Shown here: positions 58,329 through 64,000 of the stretch, in pieces
How positions within the stretch are numbered: the first letter of the stretch is position 1
How the letters are laid out: each line of letters starts with the position of its first letter
Assembly: GCA_037783415.1 (NCBI GenBank)
Contig: JAZGTN010000214.1
Coordinates: 992,001-1,056,000 of the forward strand
Origin: Leptasterias polaris
Lineage: Eukaryota; Echinodermata; Asteroidea; Forcipulatida; Asteriidae
Direction of reading: 5' to 3'
Length of the DNA: 64,000 bases
Position numbers and translations under genes: made by a program
Notes under the pieces: generated by a model
Database searches by the model: none
The model's input: only the letters and a program-made list of their open reading frames with translations
What the model was told of the DNA's origin: nothing

Positions 58329-59810
58329 TTTGACAGATGATGCTTATAAAGGGTGTGTACAACATTGGTAATTGCCAAAGACCTGTATCCAAACTTGATG
58401 TGACCCAACATATACATGAAATAACAAACCTGTGAAAGTTTAAGCTAAGTCGGTCTTCGTCGGAGTCATGAGAAAACAGTGAAAAAAAAAACTTATGTGT
58501 TCAATTAACCTCTTTTCAAACATCAGAATTTATCCTGCAGGATAAAGACTATTATTTTACTCATTTCTTAAAAACTATGGCATTTCAAGCAAAACTATTT
58601 CAAGGGAGGTTTTTCACCATGACCATCTTTATACCATGTAAGTATTATGTGCAAATCTGTGAACATTTATATTTTAATTCTTACCAATGGTGTACACACC
58701 CTTTAAAAAACGAACCCTATTAGGGTTCGTTTTGGAAAAAACAGAGGGGAAAGTCTGTGTGTGTTAAGCACAAAAGGGTGCATAGGCTGCGCCTACTGAC
58801 AATGCATCGTGTAATGTTGTTTCATGGATGATGGACGGGAAATAATTATATCAGAATCTGGACAATAACTCTTCAGAGTTTTCCCGAATCTTTAAAAACA
58901 AATAGGGCCTAGTTAGTTTAAATCTAAATTGTCGGGGCAAATCGGCAAAAAAACGAACCTACATGTCTTCTCTAAAGGATTCAGAAAAAACTTCAGTAAC
59001 AAAATAATGATTGATTTTAATAAAAACATTTAATTTTCCAACTGTTCTTTAATATTGACAATGTCGTGAGGACTCTCTGAAACTTATTAACTATAGCTTT
59101 TATTAAGGAAAACACTTTTGTGAGAAACTTTTCTCTTTTCTTAGAAGCAAAAAGAAGAAAAGGTCTACTTGTACAAATTTAAAGAAGGGATAGATAGTTT
59201 GTCATCAACTTTAGCATCGCGTTTTCTGTGTGTAGTATGAGCTATTGTGTTCAAAATAAAGGCGCATTCATGTTTATCGCCAAACGTCAACAAATGAGGG
59301 CGCTACACAACAAGAAACATTGATCTCCATTATAATGGAGAAAACAGACATGTTCACACAGCAGAACGGACGGACCGGTTCAGTTTTATACCAACTGGCC
59401 ACATGATCATGAGGTTTAACCCTGTATCTCACGATAAGTAACCACCAAAAGTAATAAGGTACATATTACGAATATCGATGGGACATGGAAGCAGCTTATC
59501 ACAGACCAGCGGCAACTTTTCTGCTTTAATTTCATTATTTCTCCATCCATTCCGTCACTCATGGAGAAAACTCCATCATTTTGTAGAGTGTAGCAGCACT
59601 GTCTGACTGGATTTCCGTCTGACTGACTGCTGATGGCAAAGTGACACTGTGACACTGACAGTCCTGTTCTGTGGTGCAATTGTGCGTGTGTGTATGGCAT
59701 GCTCGCAAAATTGAAGACCAGGCACAACTTTTGGTGGCATTTTCAACCTAAATAACTGATTTTAGGTTTCGAATTGTGAACAAGTGTGTTTCCCCAAGAA
59801 GTTGAAGAGG
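58329..59810. promoter_or_regulatory. Divergent intergenic region between the minus-strand gene and the SOSS-B gene
   Basis: The two genes are transcribed away from each other across about 1.5 kb. The SOSS-B 5' side contains TTTTAG|G at about 59,765, a possible 5' UTR acceptor. I see no TATA box or repeat that decides a start site. Confidence 0.4.
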
Positions 59811-63601
<3,791 letters not shown>

Positions 63602-64000
63602 CATCAATAATTTAAATGTCTATTTCCTTTGCTTGTATGGATTAGTTTGTTGATCATGTTGTACATGTATTTAACCAATTCCTTTCTGTGTGATCAATAT
63701 AAGTGGATACGATTGGGTGGGGTAGATTCTTGGGTGGGGTAGTTGAGGGGAGGGTCTTGATGGGGTAGAGGAGGGGGGTATATATCATACACCAGAAGTT
63801 ATTTTGTTTTCATCTTGGAAAAGCACAGGTATTTGGTTACATTTCAAACTAAAGTGGCAGGGTACATTGTCACTGCTAAAGAATTAAGATGTCGGGCAAT
63901 TTATAACTTGTTACACTCAAAATTTGTCTAATTAGTATCGATGTGTTTATTTCTTCACACACCTGCTTGGTTACACTTTGAACTGACTCTGATGTCATCT
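63602..64000 (+). other. Presumed 3' UTR and downstream flank of the SOSS-B gene
   Basis: There is a G-rich stretch with repeated GGGTGGGGTAG-like motifs at 63,713-63,778. No further exon or RNA gene is seen before the window ends. Confidence 0.4.

Overview
The window looks like nuclear DNA of a marine invertebrate deuterostome. An echinoderm is my best guess, but the sequence alone does not fix the taxon. The reasons are intron-rich genes with GT/AG splice sites, a full-length Arp3 gene and a SOSS-B (NABP) gene close to the vertebrate proteins, and many tRNA-headed SINEs and MITEs in the introns. There is no sign of bacterial or organellar gene organisation.

Region 1 (1-about 38,217) is one continuous head-to-tail array of class II tRNA-Leu units, all on the + strand. 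The usual unit is about 149 bp: an 82-nt tRNA, then a spacer with a T-run close behind the tRNA, a TATAAA motif and an A/T-rich block. Dividing the length by the period gives roughly 255 units. The left edge of the window cuts the array, so it is longer than seen here. Intact copies have anticodon AAG or TAG. Mixed among them are recurring decayed classes: a broken B box, a lost variable arm, a broken T stem or an altered A box. The array is built from nested in-register duplications with offsets of 882, 1163, 1187, 1193, 1782, 2366, 2524, 3116 and 4297 bp.

Region 2 (38,218-39,606) is non-coding: a G-rich tract, a possible decayed tRNA-unit relic, and a likely promoter region for the next gene.

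Region 3 (39,607-51,160) is a complete 12-exon actr3 gene (+ strand) encoding a 418-residue Arp3. Intron 1 contains a large foldback element that was later split by a non-autonomous hAT-like transposon with an 8-bp target duplication. Other introns hold SINE copies and other dispersed repeats.

Region 4 (51,161-55,429) has no gene that I can support. It holds short tandem repeats directly after the actr3 stop codon and a MITE-like element.

Region 5 (55,430-58,328, - strand) has exons of a gene I do not recognise. Four exons join in one frame; the link to a candidate first exon is unresolved. It is divergent from region 6.

Region 6 (59,811-63,601) is a complete six-exon gene (+ strand) for SOSS complex subunit B (hSSB1/2 family), 215 residues. 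The last 400 bases are downstream flank or 3' UTR.
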